DNA of 53,144 bases. It comes from an uncultured Lachnospiraceae bacterium. Lineage in GTDB: Bacteria; Bacillota; Clostridia; Lachnospirales; Lachnospiraceae. Where the stretch lies: NCBI GenBank assembly GCA_900317755.1, contig ONHZ01000023.1, forward strand, positions 1 to 53,144, read 5' to 3'. A program made the position numbers and the translations under genes. The notes under the pieces are model-generated. The model was not told where the DNA came from. It made no database searches and was given only the letters and a program-made list of their open reading frames with translations. Below are positions 35,146 through 44,796 of the stretch, piece by piece (the first letter of the stretch is position 1; each line of letters opens with the position of its first letter).

Positions 35146-36583
35146 TATCTGTTTTCTTGCACGTCCATGCTATGACGTGTTTTCAGCAAAAATATATGCA
35201 GAGCTAAAAAGGAACTTTGACAGTGGAGTCATAGGTCATTTTATTACTTCAAATGCTGAAGAGTCTGACTATATAAAAAACGCACTGGGCAGCGACAATG
35301 TCTTCATTCATGAGGTATCTTCATATTTTAAAGCCCACTGGGATGAATTTACCAAGGAAGATCTCATTCGAAATGAAAAAAAATACGAATGTGCACCTGT
35401 CTGGGAATATATCTATATGGACAGGTTCCTTATCAATCGTGACTATGAATATGCCGTAAAGATTGCAGATGGCTATTTCAGATTTTTCGAAGAAATCTTT
35501 CAGAGCGGGGAGATTGATTTTTATTATGATGAAGTAATTGCGACCCTGCAGTCGTATGTCGCATATATTGTTGCAAATAAATACGGGGCTACGTATCTTT
35601 CCCAGGCGGTTGCAAGAGGCGGAATAGATCTTGAATATCATTATTTCGTGAGCGATCCTTTTGAGATACCGATTGATTTTCCAAAGGATTATCTGAACAT
35701 TGATTATTCCGAGGAGGAATTAAAAAGGGCCGATGAATTCCTGAAGGAGAATGAAGAAAAGGAGGTAATACCTGCTTCTCTTCTGGCTCTTCAAAAGAAG
35801 CCGAAGCTTAATATACCATATCTTTTAACGGCGCCGCTTCATTATTTGAAGGCCTATATGAAGCCGAAGAATCATGATAAATATTTTTATATGTATTATC
35901 ATGAGGCTGGTGTTTCACTTGACACGGTGAAATTTTATTTTAATTACAGGAAGTCGAAAAAATACTATCAGGAGCCTGATTACAGCGAGAAATTCGTATA
36001 CTTTCCGCTTCATTACCAGCCGGAGGCATCGACTATTGTCTGTGCACAAAAATATGAAAAGCAGCTTTACTTTATCGATTCCTGGGCGAAGAGTCTGCCC
36101 GCCGATACGAAGCTTTATGTAAAGGAGCATTTCTTCCTTCTTGGAAACAGGGATCCAAAATTCTTTGAGGATCTGAAGCAGTATCCGAATGTCAAAGTGA
36201 TAAGCCCGTTCGTAAGTTCAAGGGAACTCATAGACCACTGCGAGGCACTTGCGACGCTGACCGGTACAGCGGGCTGGGAGGCAATGCTACAGAGAAAGCC
36301 AGTATTTTTGTCAGGAAGAGTCTTCTTTGAAAATGCACCTGGAATCATCAGGCAGGATGAGGTTTATCTTCATTATCTTGATGCGATGGCAGCATGGAAG
36401 AAGCCATCCAGGGAAGACCTCATTAAATATATCTGTGCATTTTTCAGAATCGCAAGAAAGGGAAATGCGCATGCGGAAATGACCGAGGCGCTGACAGATG
36501 ATAATATACATCTTATTTCAAAATCACTTTTTGAAAAGATGCAGGAGATAGGAAAAAATAAATATCATGCTGAATCTAAATAA
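35132..36583 (+). CDS. Capsule polysaccharide biosynthesis protein, KpsS/LipB-like
   Basis: Of 483 residues, the C-terminal half carries the Capsule_synth pattern: YFPLHYQPEAST, KEHFFLLGNRD, VKVISPFVSSRELI and LTGTAGWEAMLQRKPVFLSG. In the family these are retaining GT-B-like transferases (KpsS and KpsC add Kdo) or related enzymes. The N-terminal half (about 1-240) has an NTP-transferase-unlike GT-B acceptor domain with IYMDRFLINRDYEYA. Here it may handle a nonulosonic acid, because a CMP-nonulosonate pathway follows. No membrane segment is seen. It overlaps both neighbours. Confidence 0.75.
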   Translation: MESLNICFLARPCYDVFSAKIYAELKRNFDSGVIGHFITSNAEESDYIKNALGSDNVFIHEVSSYFKAHWDEFTKEDLIRNEKKYECAPVWEYIYMDRFLINRDYEYAVKIADGYFRFFEEIFQSGEIDFYYDEVIATLQSYVAYIVANKYGATYLSQAVARGGIDLEYHYFVSDPFEIPIDFPKDYLNIDYSEEELKRADEFLKENEEKEVIPASLLALQKKPKLNIPYLLTAPLHYLKAYMKPKNHDKYFYMYYHEAGVSLDTVKFYFNYRKSKKYYQEPDYSEKFVYFPLHYQPEASTIVCAQKYEKQLYFIDSWAKSLPADTKLYVKEHFFLLGNRDPKFFEDLKQYPNVKVISPFVSSRELIDHCEALATLTGTAGWEAMLQRKPVFLSGRVFFENAPGIIRQDEVYLHYLDAMAAWKKPSREDLIKYICAFFRIARKGNAHAEMTEALTDDNIHLISKSLFEKMQEIGKNKYHAESK

Positions 36584-37814
36584 ATTCATTTCAGAATATG
36601 TGACATGCCGTCCGGAATCTATGTTCCTCACGGACATAAAAAATAATAAAGAAAAGCTTTCTGAAAAAATCGCAGGGAAGAAAGTCCTCGTGGTAGGCGG
36701 AGGCGGCTCGATAGGTTCTTCTTTTATAAGAGCAATCCTGCCATTCAAACCGGCAACGCTTGTAATCGCAGATATTTCAGAGAACTATCTTGCAGAGCTT
36801 ACAAGAGACATCCGCTCGACAAAGGGCATGTATGTGCCAGATGACTATATTCCGTACCCAATGGATTTCTCATCAAAGGTTTTTGAGAAGATGTTCAGGA
36901 GCAGGGGCGGCTTTGACATCGTTGCAAATTTCTCTGCACACAAGCATGTCCGTTCTGAGAAGGATATTTATTCTGTTGAGGCGCTTCTAAAGAATAATGT
37001 GCTGAATGCAAAGGGGCTTCTTGATCTTCTCTCAGAATTCCCTCCGGAAGAATATTTCTGTGTCTCTACGGACAAGGCTGCAAATCCCGTAAATATCATG
37101 GGTGCGAGCAAGAGAATCATGGAAGATCTGATCTTTTCATATTCAGACCACTTCCCGGTGAAGACTGCAAGATTTGCAAATGTTGCCTTTTCAAACGGTT
37201 CGCTTCCTGCAGGCTTTCTTGCAAGAATAGAAAAATGCCAGCCGCTTTCTGCACCTACTGATGTGAAGAGATATTTCGTATCCCCTGAGGAATCCGGACA
37301 GATCTGCATGCTCTCCTGCATGCTTGGAAATAACCGTGAGATATTCTTCCCGAAGCTTAGGGAAGCACAGATGATGACCTTTGACAAGATTGCAGAGAAT
37401 CTCTTAAAGGTCGAAGGCTATGAGCCTCTGTACTGTGCGTCCGATGAGGAAGCAGTCGAAAAAGCAGACGAGCTTAGAATGAGGCTTCAGGCAGCAGGTA
37501 TAGATGCACAGACCGGCACGCAGGATAAAAAATATCCAGTTCATTTTTCGGGCTCAGACACATCAGGTGAGAAGCCTTATGAGGAATTCTTTACGGATAC
37601 AGAGACAGTCGATATGAATAGACTCTCGGCACTTGGCGTCATCACTGGAAAACCAATTCCAGATAAAGCCAGGCTTTCAGATTTCATGACAGAACTTGAC
37701 AAAGCATTCGACAGAGAGACACTTTTAAAGGAAGATGTGGTAGAGATTATTAAATCCTATCTTCCGAATTTTGAACATATTGAAACGGGGAAATCGTTGG
37801 ATTCCAAGATGTAA
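36567..37814 (+). CDS. legB: Soluble NDP-HexNAc 4,6-dehydratase (LegB/FlaA1-like)
   Basis: This 415-residue extended SDR enzyme has Rossmann motif GGGGSIGSSFI (about 43-53), NADP-loop ADISENYLAEL and the catalytic region FCVSTDKAANPVNIMGASKR, where Met replaces the usual Tyr as in FlaA1/CapD/LegB proteins. It lacks the N-terminal membrane domain of the second dehydratase at 50582. Next to an aminotransferase and PtmE-like gene it is best read as LegB, which makes the 4-keto-6-deoxy intermediate from GDP-GlcNAc (or UDP-GlcNAc). Residues about 300-350 form a variable C-terminal extension. It overlaps the previous gene by 17 bases. Confidence 0.8.
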   Translation: MLNLNKFISEYVTCRPESMFLTDIKNNKEKLSEKIAGKKVLVVGGGGSIGSSFIRAILPFKPATLVIADISENYLAELTRDIRSTKGMYVPDDYIPYPMDFSSKVFEKMFRSRGGFDIVANFSAHKHVRSEKDIYSVEALLKNNVLNAKGLLDLLSEFPPEEYFCVSTDKAANPVNIMGASKRIMEDLIFSYSDHFPVKTARFANVAFSNGSLPAGFLARIEKCQPLSAPTDVKRYFVSPEESGQICMLSCMLGNNREIFFPKLREAQMMTFDKIAENLLKVEGYEPLYCASDEEAVEKADELRMRLQAAGIDAQTGTQDKKYPVHFSGSDTSGEKPYEEFFTDTETVDMNRLSALGVITGKPIPDKARLSDFMTELDKAFDRETLLKEDVVEIIKSYLPNFEHIETGKSLDSKM

Positions 37815-37833
37815 TAATCATTAGGAGTTATAA

Positions 37834-39012
37834 ATGAGCAAATTTATACCGCTCTCGGTCCCGAATTTCGAGGGCAATGAGAGAAAATATGTAGACGATG
37901 CGCTGGATCAGGGCTGGGTCTCGACCGGCGGCGCATATATAAATACACTTGAAGAGAGGTTGGCAGAATTTCTTCATACAGAGAAAACTGCCTGCGTGCA
38001 GTCCGGAACTTCTGCTCTTCACCTTTCGCTTGTCGATGCAGGCGTACAGCCTGGAGATGTCGTATTAGTCCCGCCGCTTACCTTTATTGCTGCAGTAAAC
38101 CCGGTGAAGTACCAGTTTGCGACACCTGTATTTATCGACTGTGATGACAGCTTCTGCATGGACCCGGAGAAATTAAAGGGCTTTTGTGAGCAGGAGTGCA
38201 TATTTACAGACGATGCACTTTATTTCAAAGGTCAGCATGTAAAGGCGCTTGTCGTAGTCCATGTATTCGGAAATCTTGCCGACATGGAAAAGATCATGGA
38301 CATCGCCGCAAAGTACAAGCTCAAAGTAATCGAGGATGCGACAGAGGCACTCGGTTCAAAATTTACCGAGGGAAAATACAAAGGAAAATATGCAGGTACT
38401 ATTGGCGATTACGGTGCATATTCCTTCAATGGAAACAAAGTCATCACGACTGGCGGCGGCGGTGCTGTCACAGCAAGAGACGCGGCAAGGGTAGATCACA
38501 TCAAGTATCTTTCCACACAGGCAAAGGACGATCCGCATTACTACATCCATCATGAGGTCGGCTACAATTACAGGATGACAAACCTTCAGGCCGCACTTGG
38601 CGTCGCACAGCTCGAAGAGCTTCCGGAATTCCTTAGGAGAAAGAAGAAGTTTTACGAGGAATACCTTGCACTTTTCAGGAACTTTGAACTTGGATCCATC
38701 ATGCCGTTCAGGGAAGGAACAGATTCAAACCATTGGTTCTATTCACTGAATATTGACAGGACAAAAGTCCATCAGACGATGCGTGAAATCATCACTGAGC
38801 TTGAGAAGAGAGGCATCGGAACCCGTGCCATCTGGGATCTTATCAACAAGCAGATACCATACCAGGGAGAAGTCACATACCGTCTCGAAAAAGCGCCTTT
38901 TTATGCTGAAAGAATACTGAATATCCCATGCAGCACATCTCTTACAGATGAGGACATAAAGAGAGCTGCTGAAACCATAAAGGAAGTTCTGACTGAATTT
39001 GCAAATAAATGA
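37834..39012 (+). CDS. legC: DegT/DnrJ-family sugar aminotransferase (LegC-like)
   Basis: A 392-residue PLP enzyme of fold type I. The Schiff-base Lys is Lys202 (YSFNGNKVITTGGGG), with upstream SGTSALHLSL and EDATEALGS for phosphate and pyridine contacts. NVMP-type C-terminus is replaced by a typical family end. In nonulosonate pathways LegC adds the 4-amino group to the keto sugar made by LegB, and the two genes are adjacent here with AGGAG before ATG 37834. It overlaps the PtmE-like gene by ATGA. Confidence 0.86.
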   Translation: MSKFIPLSVPNFEGNERKYVDDALDQGWVSTGGAYINTLEERLAEFLHTEKTACVQSGTSALHLSLVDAGVQPGDVVLVPPLTFIAAVNPVKYQFATPVFIDCDDSFCMDPEKLKGFCEQECIFTDDALYFKGQHVKALVVVHVFGNLADMEKIMDIAAKYKLKVIEDATEALGSKFTEGKYKGKYAGTIGDYGAYSFNGNKVITTGGGGAVTARDAARVDHIKYLSTQAKDDPHYYIHHEVGYNYRMTNLQAALGVAQLEELPEFLRRKKKFYEEYLALFRNFELGSIMPFREGTDSNHWFYSLNIDRTKVHQTMREIITELEKRGIGTRAIWDLINKQIPYQGEVTYRLEKAPFYAERILNIPCSTSLTDEDIKRAAETIKEVLTEFANK

Positions 39013-40085
39013 CGAGAGAAGAGATAGAGAAATTCACGGCATCACCTGACATAGAGCTTGTCGATGCCATGCGGAAGATTGACAAAAATTCATACGGTGT
39101 TCTCTATATCATAGATGAAGCAGAAAAGCTCATAGGCTGTCTTTCCGATGGAGACATAAGGCGGTATATCATAAGAACTGGTACGGTGTCCGGGAAGGCG
39201 CAGGAAATCATGAACAAGACGCCAAAATTCGTCCTTCAGAATGAGAAATATAAAGCGACGCAGTACATAAAAAAGTACGTCATCAGATCCATTCCGGTCG
39301 TTTCGCAGGATGGGAAGATTACCGAGATAATCTTTCGAAGCAGCAATCATTCCTTTGACGAGAAGATTACGGACAGGCTCAAGGGCACGCCTACGATTAT
39401 CATGGCAGGTGGCAAGGGCACAAGGCTCTATCCCTACACGAAGATTCTTCCGAAGCCGCTCATACCGATTGGTGATGTGCCGATACTTGAAAGGATTCTG
39501 AACCGCTTCACGGCATATGGAATCGATGAGTTTTATATTACGGTAAACTACAAGAAAGAGATGATAAAGTCCTACTTTCTTGAGCTGGCTCCGGAATACA
39601 AAATTCATTTCGTAGAAGAGGAAAAACCTCTTGGTACGGCAGGTTCAATTACACTCATAAACAGAGAGTTTGACAAGCCGGTAATTGTGACAAACTGCGA
39701 CATCCTAATCGAGGCAGAATATGACAAGATTCTCGATTTACATGAGAAGAGCGGAAATGACATTACAATCGTTTCGTCTCTGAAAAATACAGAGATTCCA
39801 TATGGCGTGCTTCACAGTGAAAAGGAAGGCATTGTATCATCTATGGAAGAGAAGCCGACGATTTCTTATCTGATCAATACAGGGATGTATATTGTGAATC
39901 CATCGGCACTTAAAAAAATACCAAAGGACACCTTCTATCACATGCCGTCTCTTGCCGAGAGCATCATGAAGGAAGGCGGAAAGGTCGGAACATACCCGAT
40001 TTCTGAGAATTCATTTCTTGATATGGGACAGTTTGCAGAGATGAAAAGAATGGAAGAAAGGATTGAAAGCGGGGAACTGAACTAG
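39009..40085 (+). CDS. ptmE: CBS-domain sugar-1-phosphate nucleotidyltransferase (PtmE/LegX-like)
   Basis: The 358-residue fusion has two CBS repeats in about the first 115 residues (GVLYIIDEAEKLIGCLSDGDIRR; RSIPVVSQDGKITEII) and then a nucleotidyltransferase domain with IIMAGGKGTRLYPYTKILPKPLIPIG. This architecture is that of PtmE/LegX, the glucosamine-1-phosphate guanylyltransferase that begins the GDP-linked legionaminic acid route known from Campylobacter. Its presence is the strongest pointer to the GDP route here. The ATGA overlap with legC supports joint function. Confidence 0.85.
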   Translation: MTREEIEKFTASPDIELVDAMRKIDKNSYGVLYIIDEAEKLIGCLSDGDIRRYIIRTGTVSGKAQEIMNKTPKFVLQNEKYKATQYIKKYVIRSIPVVSQDGKITEIIFRSSNHSFDEKITDRLKGTPTIIMAGGKGTRLYPYTKILPKPLIPIGDVPILERILNRFTAYGIDEFYITVNYKKEMIKSYFLELAPEYKIHFVEEEKPLGTAGSITLINREFDKPVIVTNCDILIEAEYDKILDLHEKSGNDITIVSSLKNTEIPYGVLHSEKEGIVSSMEEKPTISYLINTGMYIVNPSALKKIPKDTFYHMPSLAESIMKEGGKVGTYPISENSFLDMGQFAEMKRMEERIESGELN

Positions 40086-40110
40086 TTCAGCATGTAAAAA
40101 AGAGGAAATT

Positions 40111-41091
40111 ATGGAAAAGATTTTTGATGTGGCACTTATCGGTGCAGGAAATTTAGGAAGCCGTCATCTTCAGGGGCTTGCCATTGCAAAGGTTCCTGAA
40201 AATATTTATGTTGTCGAACCAAATGAGGAGTCGATGGCAGTTGCAAAAGAGAGATATGGGCAGGTCGCAGGAAATGACAATGTGAAAAATATTGAGTTCC
40301 TAAGCGACATGAAGGATCTTCCGAAAAAGCTTGATTTCATTATCGTTGCCACAGGTGCAAGGCCAAGGAAGGCAATCGTAGAAAGCATCATCGAAAATAT
40401 AGATGTTGAGTATCTTCTTCTTGAAAAGGTAGTATTCCAGGATTCAGACGATTTCGACGAGATGATCCCAAAGCTTCAGGCTAAAGGAATAAGGACATAC
40501 GTAAACTGCGTGAGAAGGGCATTTATCTTTTATCAGACACTGCGTGAAAAGTTAATAAATGAAAAATATGTAAATATGGAAAATGATGGCGGTGAATGGG
40601 GCTTAGGCTGCAATTCCATTCATATGCTTGACATGTATGCGTATGTGACTGGGGCAAAGGAATTTTCCATAGCAAGCGACATGCTTGATAATGAAATAAT
40701 AGAGAGCAAGCGTCCGGGCTATAAGGAATTCACAGGCCAGATTACGATTCAGACTGAAAAGGGTCTGATGACGCTGAATTCTTCATATAATGACAAGCCA
40801 AACCTGATCTTCATGCATTCTGAGCATTACAACATTACGATAAATGAAGGAGAAGGTAAGGCATATATCAGCTCAAAGGAATCAGATTTCAGGCATCAGG
40901 CAGTTGACATTAATTTCCTGTACCAGAGCGGGCTTTCAAATCTCTATGTAGAGACACTATACAATAATGGCACGCTTCCGCTTACGACAATAGAGGATTC
41001 AGCAGTCCTTCATAAGGTACTGCTAAATGAATTCATTAATCACATGAATAAGAATCAGGAAGAGAAGGTGAAATCATGTCCGATAACATAA
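40111..41091 (+). CDS. Gfo/Idh/MocA family oxidoreductase 1
   Basis: A 326-residue NAD(P)-dependent oxidoreductase with N-terminal Rossmann motif ALIGAGNLGSRHL and the family's LLLEKVVFQ (EKP-like, Pro replaced by Val). The C-terminal substrate domain is present. The canonical Lys-Pro of the EKP motif is thus changed to Lys-Val, which may alter catalysis. It is the first of four consecutive family members, preceded by AGAGGAAA. The substrate is presumably a sugar nucleotide or nonulosonate intermediate. It overlaps the next gene by 16 bases. Confidence 0.82.
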   Translation: MEKIFDVALIGAGNLGSRHLQGLAIAKVPENIYVVEPNEESMAVAKERYGQVAGNDNVKNIEFLSDMKDLPKKLDFIIVATGARPRKAIVESIIENIDVEYLLLEKVVFQDSDDFDEMIPKLQAKGIRTYVNCVRRAFIFYQTLREKLINEKYVNMENDGGEWGLGCNSIHMLDMYAYVTGAKEFSIASDMLDNEIIESKRPGYKEFTGQITIQTEKGLMTLNSSYNDKPNLIFMHSEHYNITINEGEGKAYISSKESDFRHQAVDINFLYQSGLSNLYVETLYNNGTLPLTTIEDSAVLHKVLLNEFINHMNKNQEEKVKSCPIT

Positions 41092-42044
41092 AAAATATTC
41101 TGCTTATTGGTTCAGGCTATATGGCAACAGAATATGCCAAGGTTCTGAATGGGATGAAAAAAGAATATACCATCGTAGGAAGAGGAGAAAAGTCAGCTGC
41201 AGCCTTAAAGGAAGAGACGGGACATGATGTCGTGACAGGTGGCATTGAAAAATATTTAGGCGACGGGAATCAGGTTCCTGAATATGCCATCGTGGCACTT
41301 CCAGTTGAAAGCCTCTCGGATACCACGCTTCTTCTTATCAAGAGCGGAGTAAAAAACATTCTTATTGAGAAGCCAGGCGCATTAAAGATTTCTGCTCTTG
41401 AAGAGATAGAAAAACAGGCAGAAGAAAAAAATGTAAAAGTATATATTGGCTACAACAGGCGCTTCTATAAGAGCGTGAGTGAAGCGAAAAAGATGATTGA
41501 GGAAGATGGGGGAGCCATCACAGCACATTTTGAATTTACGGAATGGACGCACAGGGTTGAGGCATCCGGCAACACAGAAAACACGCTGAAGAACTGGTTC
41601 CTTGGAAATTCCTCGCATGTAGTAGATCTGGCCTTCTACCTCTGTGGAATGCCAAAGAGCATTAATTGTGAAATAGCAGGACAGGAAAATATCCCCTGGC
41701 ATCCGGTAGGCTCTATCTATTCCGGCTCCGGCGTCACAGAAAATAATGTATTATTTTCCTATGATGCGAACTGGGGCTTCCCTGGCAGATGGGCACTTCA
41801 GGTAAATACGAAGAAGCACAGATTCATACTGAAGCCCTTGGAACAGTTGAAGGTCGTTCAGATGAATTCTGTAAAGATAGAAGACTGCGACCTTGACTAC
41901 AGCATCGATACTGATTATAAGGCTGGACTTTATAAGGAGACCGAGGCCTTCCTTATAGGTGAAGGAGCAGAAACTCTCTGCACTGCATCTGAGCAGATTG
42001 AGGCCATGAAGATTTATGAAAAGATCTCAGGTGAGACATACTGA
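41076..42044 (+). CDS. Gfo/Idh/MocA family oxidoreductase 2
   Basis: This 322-residue protein has an unusual glycine pattern (LIGSGYMATEYAKVL instead of GxGxxG) followed by the intact catalytic-type ILIEKPGAL and YIGYNRRFY. The C-terminal domain contains NWFLGNSSHVVDLAFYLCG with the conserved His-Asp of the family. The altered dinucleotide loop may change cofactor choice. It is translated in overlap with member 1. Confidence 0.82.
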   Translation: MSDNIKNILLIGSGYMATEYAKVLNGMKKEYTIVGRGEKSAAALKEETGHDVVTGGIEKYLGDGNQVPEYAIVALPVESLSDTTLLLIKSGVKNILIEKPGALKISALEEIEKQAEEKNVKVYIGYNRRFYKSVSEAKKMIEEDGGAITAHFEFTEWTHRVEASGNTENTLKNWFLGNSSHVVDLAFYLCGMPKSINCEIAGQENIPWHPVGSIYSGSGVTENNVLFSYDANWGFPGRWALQVNTKKHRFILKPLEQLKVVQMNSVKIEDCDLDYSIDTDYKAGLYKETEAFLIGEGAETLCTASEQIEAMKIYEKISGETY

Positions 42045-42077
42045 TTTATTGACACATTCTGATTTGGAGGTCTTTTT

Positions 42078-43052
42078 ATGAAAAGTGCTTTAATAGTAGG
42101 CTATGGTTCGATGGGAAGAAGGCGTATCAGGATACTGAAATCCCTGATTCCCGACATAAAGATCATATGTGTCGAGAAAAATCCCGAGAGGCTTAAGGCA
42201 GCATCGGACGAAGGACTTACAGGATGTGAATCCCTGGATGAGGCTCTGGCTTTGCAGCCGGATTATGCTTTTGTCTGCACATCACCAGGACATCATGCCG
42301 ACATCATCATGAGCATTATCGTACACGGAATTTCAGTATTTACAGAGTTAAATCTGGTTCCTGACAAATACGATGAACTCCTATCTGTGGCAGAAAAGCA
42401 TAATGCGAAGATATTCATGTCGAGCACGATGCTGTATGATAAAAAGATTCAGGCGATCATGCATATTGTAAAAAATGCAGATGAGCCATTAAGCTATATT
42501 TATCACATTGGGCAATATCTTCCTGACTGGCATCCATGGGAAAGCTACAAGAATTTCTTCATCGGAAAGAAAGAGACAAATGGCGTCAGGGAAATATATG
42601 CGATCCAGCTTCCATGGATTGTAAAGACCTTTGGTCCTGTCAAAAAGCTTCAGAGCGCATCTCAGAAGCAGACGGCTCTCGATATTGATTTCGACGATTC
42701 TTATATCGCCACGATGCAGCATGAGAATGGAGACCATGGCGTATTTGTCGCAGATGTCGTAGCGAGGAATGCAGTCCAGTACCTTGAAATCATGGGAGAA
42801 AATACATACGTCACATGGAACGGGAAGCCTGACGGACTCTTATATTTTGATAAGGAAAAGGGCGAAATGGCAGAGCTCCATACCTATGAAAAAGAGGAGC
42901 ATATCGAAGGCTATGCAAGTAATGTATTTGAGAACGAATACGTCGATGAAGTGAAGGCCTTTCTTGACTATGTGGAAGAGGAGAGGCAGCCGCTTTATAC
43001 GCTTAAAGATGACAAATATGTTCTGTCGCTGATAGATGAGATTGGTGCATGA
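42078..43052 (+). CDS. Gfo/Idh/MocA family oxidoreductase 3
   Basis: This 324-residue protein starts ALIVGYGSMGRRRIRIL (good GxGxxG). The EKP position reads FTELNLVPD, so the canonical catalytic Lys is missing. The middle has YIYHIGQYLPDWHPWESYKN and FIGKKETNGVREI, resembling the DWRP/DYHPWE-type members that act on nonulosonate or amino-sugar substrates. GGAGG precedes ATG 42078. It may lack dehydrogenase activity or use another residue. Confidence 0.8.
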   Translation: MKSALIVGYGSMGRRRIRILKSLIPDIKIICVEKNPERLKAASDEGLTGCESLDEALALQPDYAFVCTSPGHHADIIMSIIVHGISVFTELNLVPDKYDELLSVAEKHNAKIFMSSTMLYDKKIQAIMHIVKNADEPLSYIYHIGQYLPDWHPWESYKNFFIGKKETNGVREIYAIQLPWIVKTFGPVKKLQSASQKQTALDIDFDDSYIATMQHENGDHGVFVADVVARNAVQYLEIMGENTYVTWNGKPDGLLYFDKEKGEMAELHTYEKEEHIEGYASNVFENEYVDEVKAFLDYVEEERQPLYTLKDDKYVLSLIDEIGA

Positions 43053-43053
43053 G

Positions 43054-43974
43054 ATGAAAGCAATTTTTGTTGGGATAGGTTCAATCGGGACCAGGCATGT
43101 CAAGGACTTTTACAATGAATGCATGAAGCGTTCCATCGAGCCGGAGATTACAGCTTACTGTCATAAGGAAAAAAAGCTTCAGGAGTCAATCGAGAATATT
43201 GTTTCCCGTGAGATTACTGAGCTTGATGATACGGTATATGACGCAGCATTCATCACGAATCCTACGAACCTTCATTATCAGGCACTCACGGAATTAAAGG
43301 GAAAAGCAAAATATTATTTCATAGAGAAGCCGATTTTTGAAGGCATAAAATATGACCTTCATACACTCGATATTGACAGCAGTAATTCCTATGTCGCCTG
43401 CCCTATGAGGCATACGAAGACTTTCAGGGAATTAAAGAAAATAGCTATGGAAAAGAAACCATACTACGCAAGGGTTATCTGTTCGAGCTATCTTCCAGGA
43501 TGGAGACCGAATATCGACTACCGGAAGAACTATTCCGCTATTGAAGCGATGGGCGGTGGAGTCGGAAGGGACTTAATACACGATATTGATTATATAATAG
43601 ACTTGTTTGGGATGCCGGAAGCTGTACGGAATTTTCATGGAAAATACAGCCAGCTTGAAATCACGAGTGATGACTTAAGCGACTATCTGCTGAAATATAA
43701 CGGAGCAGTTGTCAATATCCATCTTGATTATTTCGGCAGGGAATATAAAAGAACCTGCGAGCTTTATACAGAAGAGGGAACGTTCACGGCAGATTTTTAT
43801 AAAGAAAAAATCATTTGCCCGGACCAGACGGAAATAGACTGCCATGTTACAGAAAATGAAGAATTCGTATATGAGATGAAGTACTTTTTAGACTTCATGA
43901 AAGGCAGTGCAGAGGTAATGAATTCGCCGGAGCATGCATATGGTGTTTTGAAGATCGCATTAGGAGAAGAATAA
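43054..43974 (+). CDS. Gfo/Idh/MocA family oxidoreductase 4
   Basis: The N-terminal motif AIFVGIGSIGTRHVKDF and the intact YFIEKPIFEG mark a canonical member. CPMRHTKTFRELK and YLPGWRPNIDYRKNYSA form the substrate domain, followed by GGGVGRDLIHDIDYIIDLFG with the conserved Asp-His pair. An in-frame ATG at 43036 would add six residues inside the preceding gene. ATG 43054, just at the start of the fold, is more likely. The stop shares a base with the cytidylyltransferase start (43974). Of the four, this one looks most likely to be an active dehydrogenase on a sugar acid. Confidence 0.82.
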   Translation: MKAIFVGIGSIGTRHVKDFYNECMKRSIEPEITAYCHKEKKLQESIENIVSREITELDDTVYDAAFITNPTNLHYQALTELKGKAKYYFIEKPIFEGIKYDLHTLDIDSSNSYVACPMRHTKTFRELKKIAMEKKPYYARVICSSYLPGWRPNIDYRKNYSAIEAMGGGVGRDLIHDIDYIIDLFGMPEAVRNFHGKYSQLEITSDDLSDYLLKYNGAVVNIHLDYFGREYKRTCELYTEEGTFTADFYKEKIICPDQTEIDCHVTENEEFVYEMKYFLDFMKGSAEVMNSPEHAYGVLKIALGEE

Positions 43975-44738
43975 TGGAAAAAGATAATGTGCTTATCACG
44001 ATTTGCGGAAGGGCAGGCAGCAAGGGCTGCAAAAATAAAAACATAAAGGATTTCCTTGGTGCGCCGCTTGTTTATTATACTCTGGCTGCTGCTTTTGATT
44101 TTGCAGGAAGAGTAGACGCAGATGTTGATGTCTGCCTCAATACAGACAGTCCGGAACTAAGGGACATAGTATTAAAGAAATATCCTGAAGTAAACTACAT
44201 CGAAAGATCAAAGGAGCTCGGCGAGGATCATGTACCGAAGCCGGCCGTATGGCATAATTCCATAGATGTGATGCAGGAGAGAAAGGGCAAAAAATACCAG
44301 CACATGGTAGACCTTGATATCACAAGTCCCTTAAGGCAGATCGATGATATCATGAACGCATACAAGCTAAAGATCTCAAGGCCAGATGCAGATATGGTGG
44401 AATCTGTTACTGAATGCAGGCGCAATCCCTATTTCAACATGCTAAAGCAGGGAGAGGTATATGCCACTACCGTAATAGATTCAAATTTTGCAACGAGGCA
44501 GGAAGCCCCTGTTGTTTATGATGAAAATGCATCCATCTATGTCGTCAACACGGATTATTTCGAAGGAAATACAGAGAACACCATGTATGCTGCAAAGACG
44601 ATTGTCTATCTCATGAAGGATACAGCGGTCCTTGACATCGACAGTGAAGAGGACTTCAGGATGATGGAGTTTATCGGAAAGTACCTGTATGAGAATGAGG
44701 ACGGGTACAAGAAGGTCAGGGAACTGATCCGGAAGTAA
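43974..44738 (+). CDS. legF: CMP-nonulosonic acid cytidylyltransferase (LegF/NeuA-like)
   Basis: A 254-residue GT-A-like nucleotidyltransferase. The signature GRAGSKGCKNKNIKDFLG (about 10-27) corresponds to the RxGSKGxxxKN CTP-binding motif. DLDITSPLRQIDDI and the later LDIDSEEDF are the metal and sugar sites of CMP-sialate synthetases. In the pathway it activates legionaminic acid (or a related acid) with CTP. Sequence alone cannot separate Neu5Ac, Leg and Pse activators. The PtmE and LegB/C homologues favour Leg. It starts on the stop codon of the previous gene. Confidence 0.84.
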   Translation: MEKDNVLITICGRAGSKGCKNKNIKDFLGAPLVYYTLAAAFDFAGRVDADVDVCLNTDSPELRDIVLKKYPEVNYIERSKELGEDHVPKPAVWHNSIDVMQERKGKKYQHMVDLDITSPLRQIDDIMNAYKLKISRPDADMVESVTECRRNPYFNMLKQGEVYATTVIDSNFATRQEAPVVYDENASIYVVNTDYFEGNTENTMYAAKTIVYLMKDTAVLDIDSEEDFRMMEFIGKYLYENEDGYKKVRELIRK

Positions 44739-44796
44739 ATATAAGGATACGAAAGATACAGGAAGCTGATAATAAGCAGTGCATACAGCATCAGAA

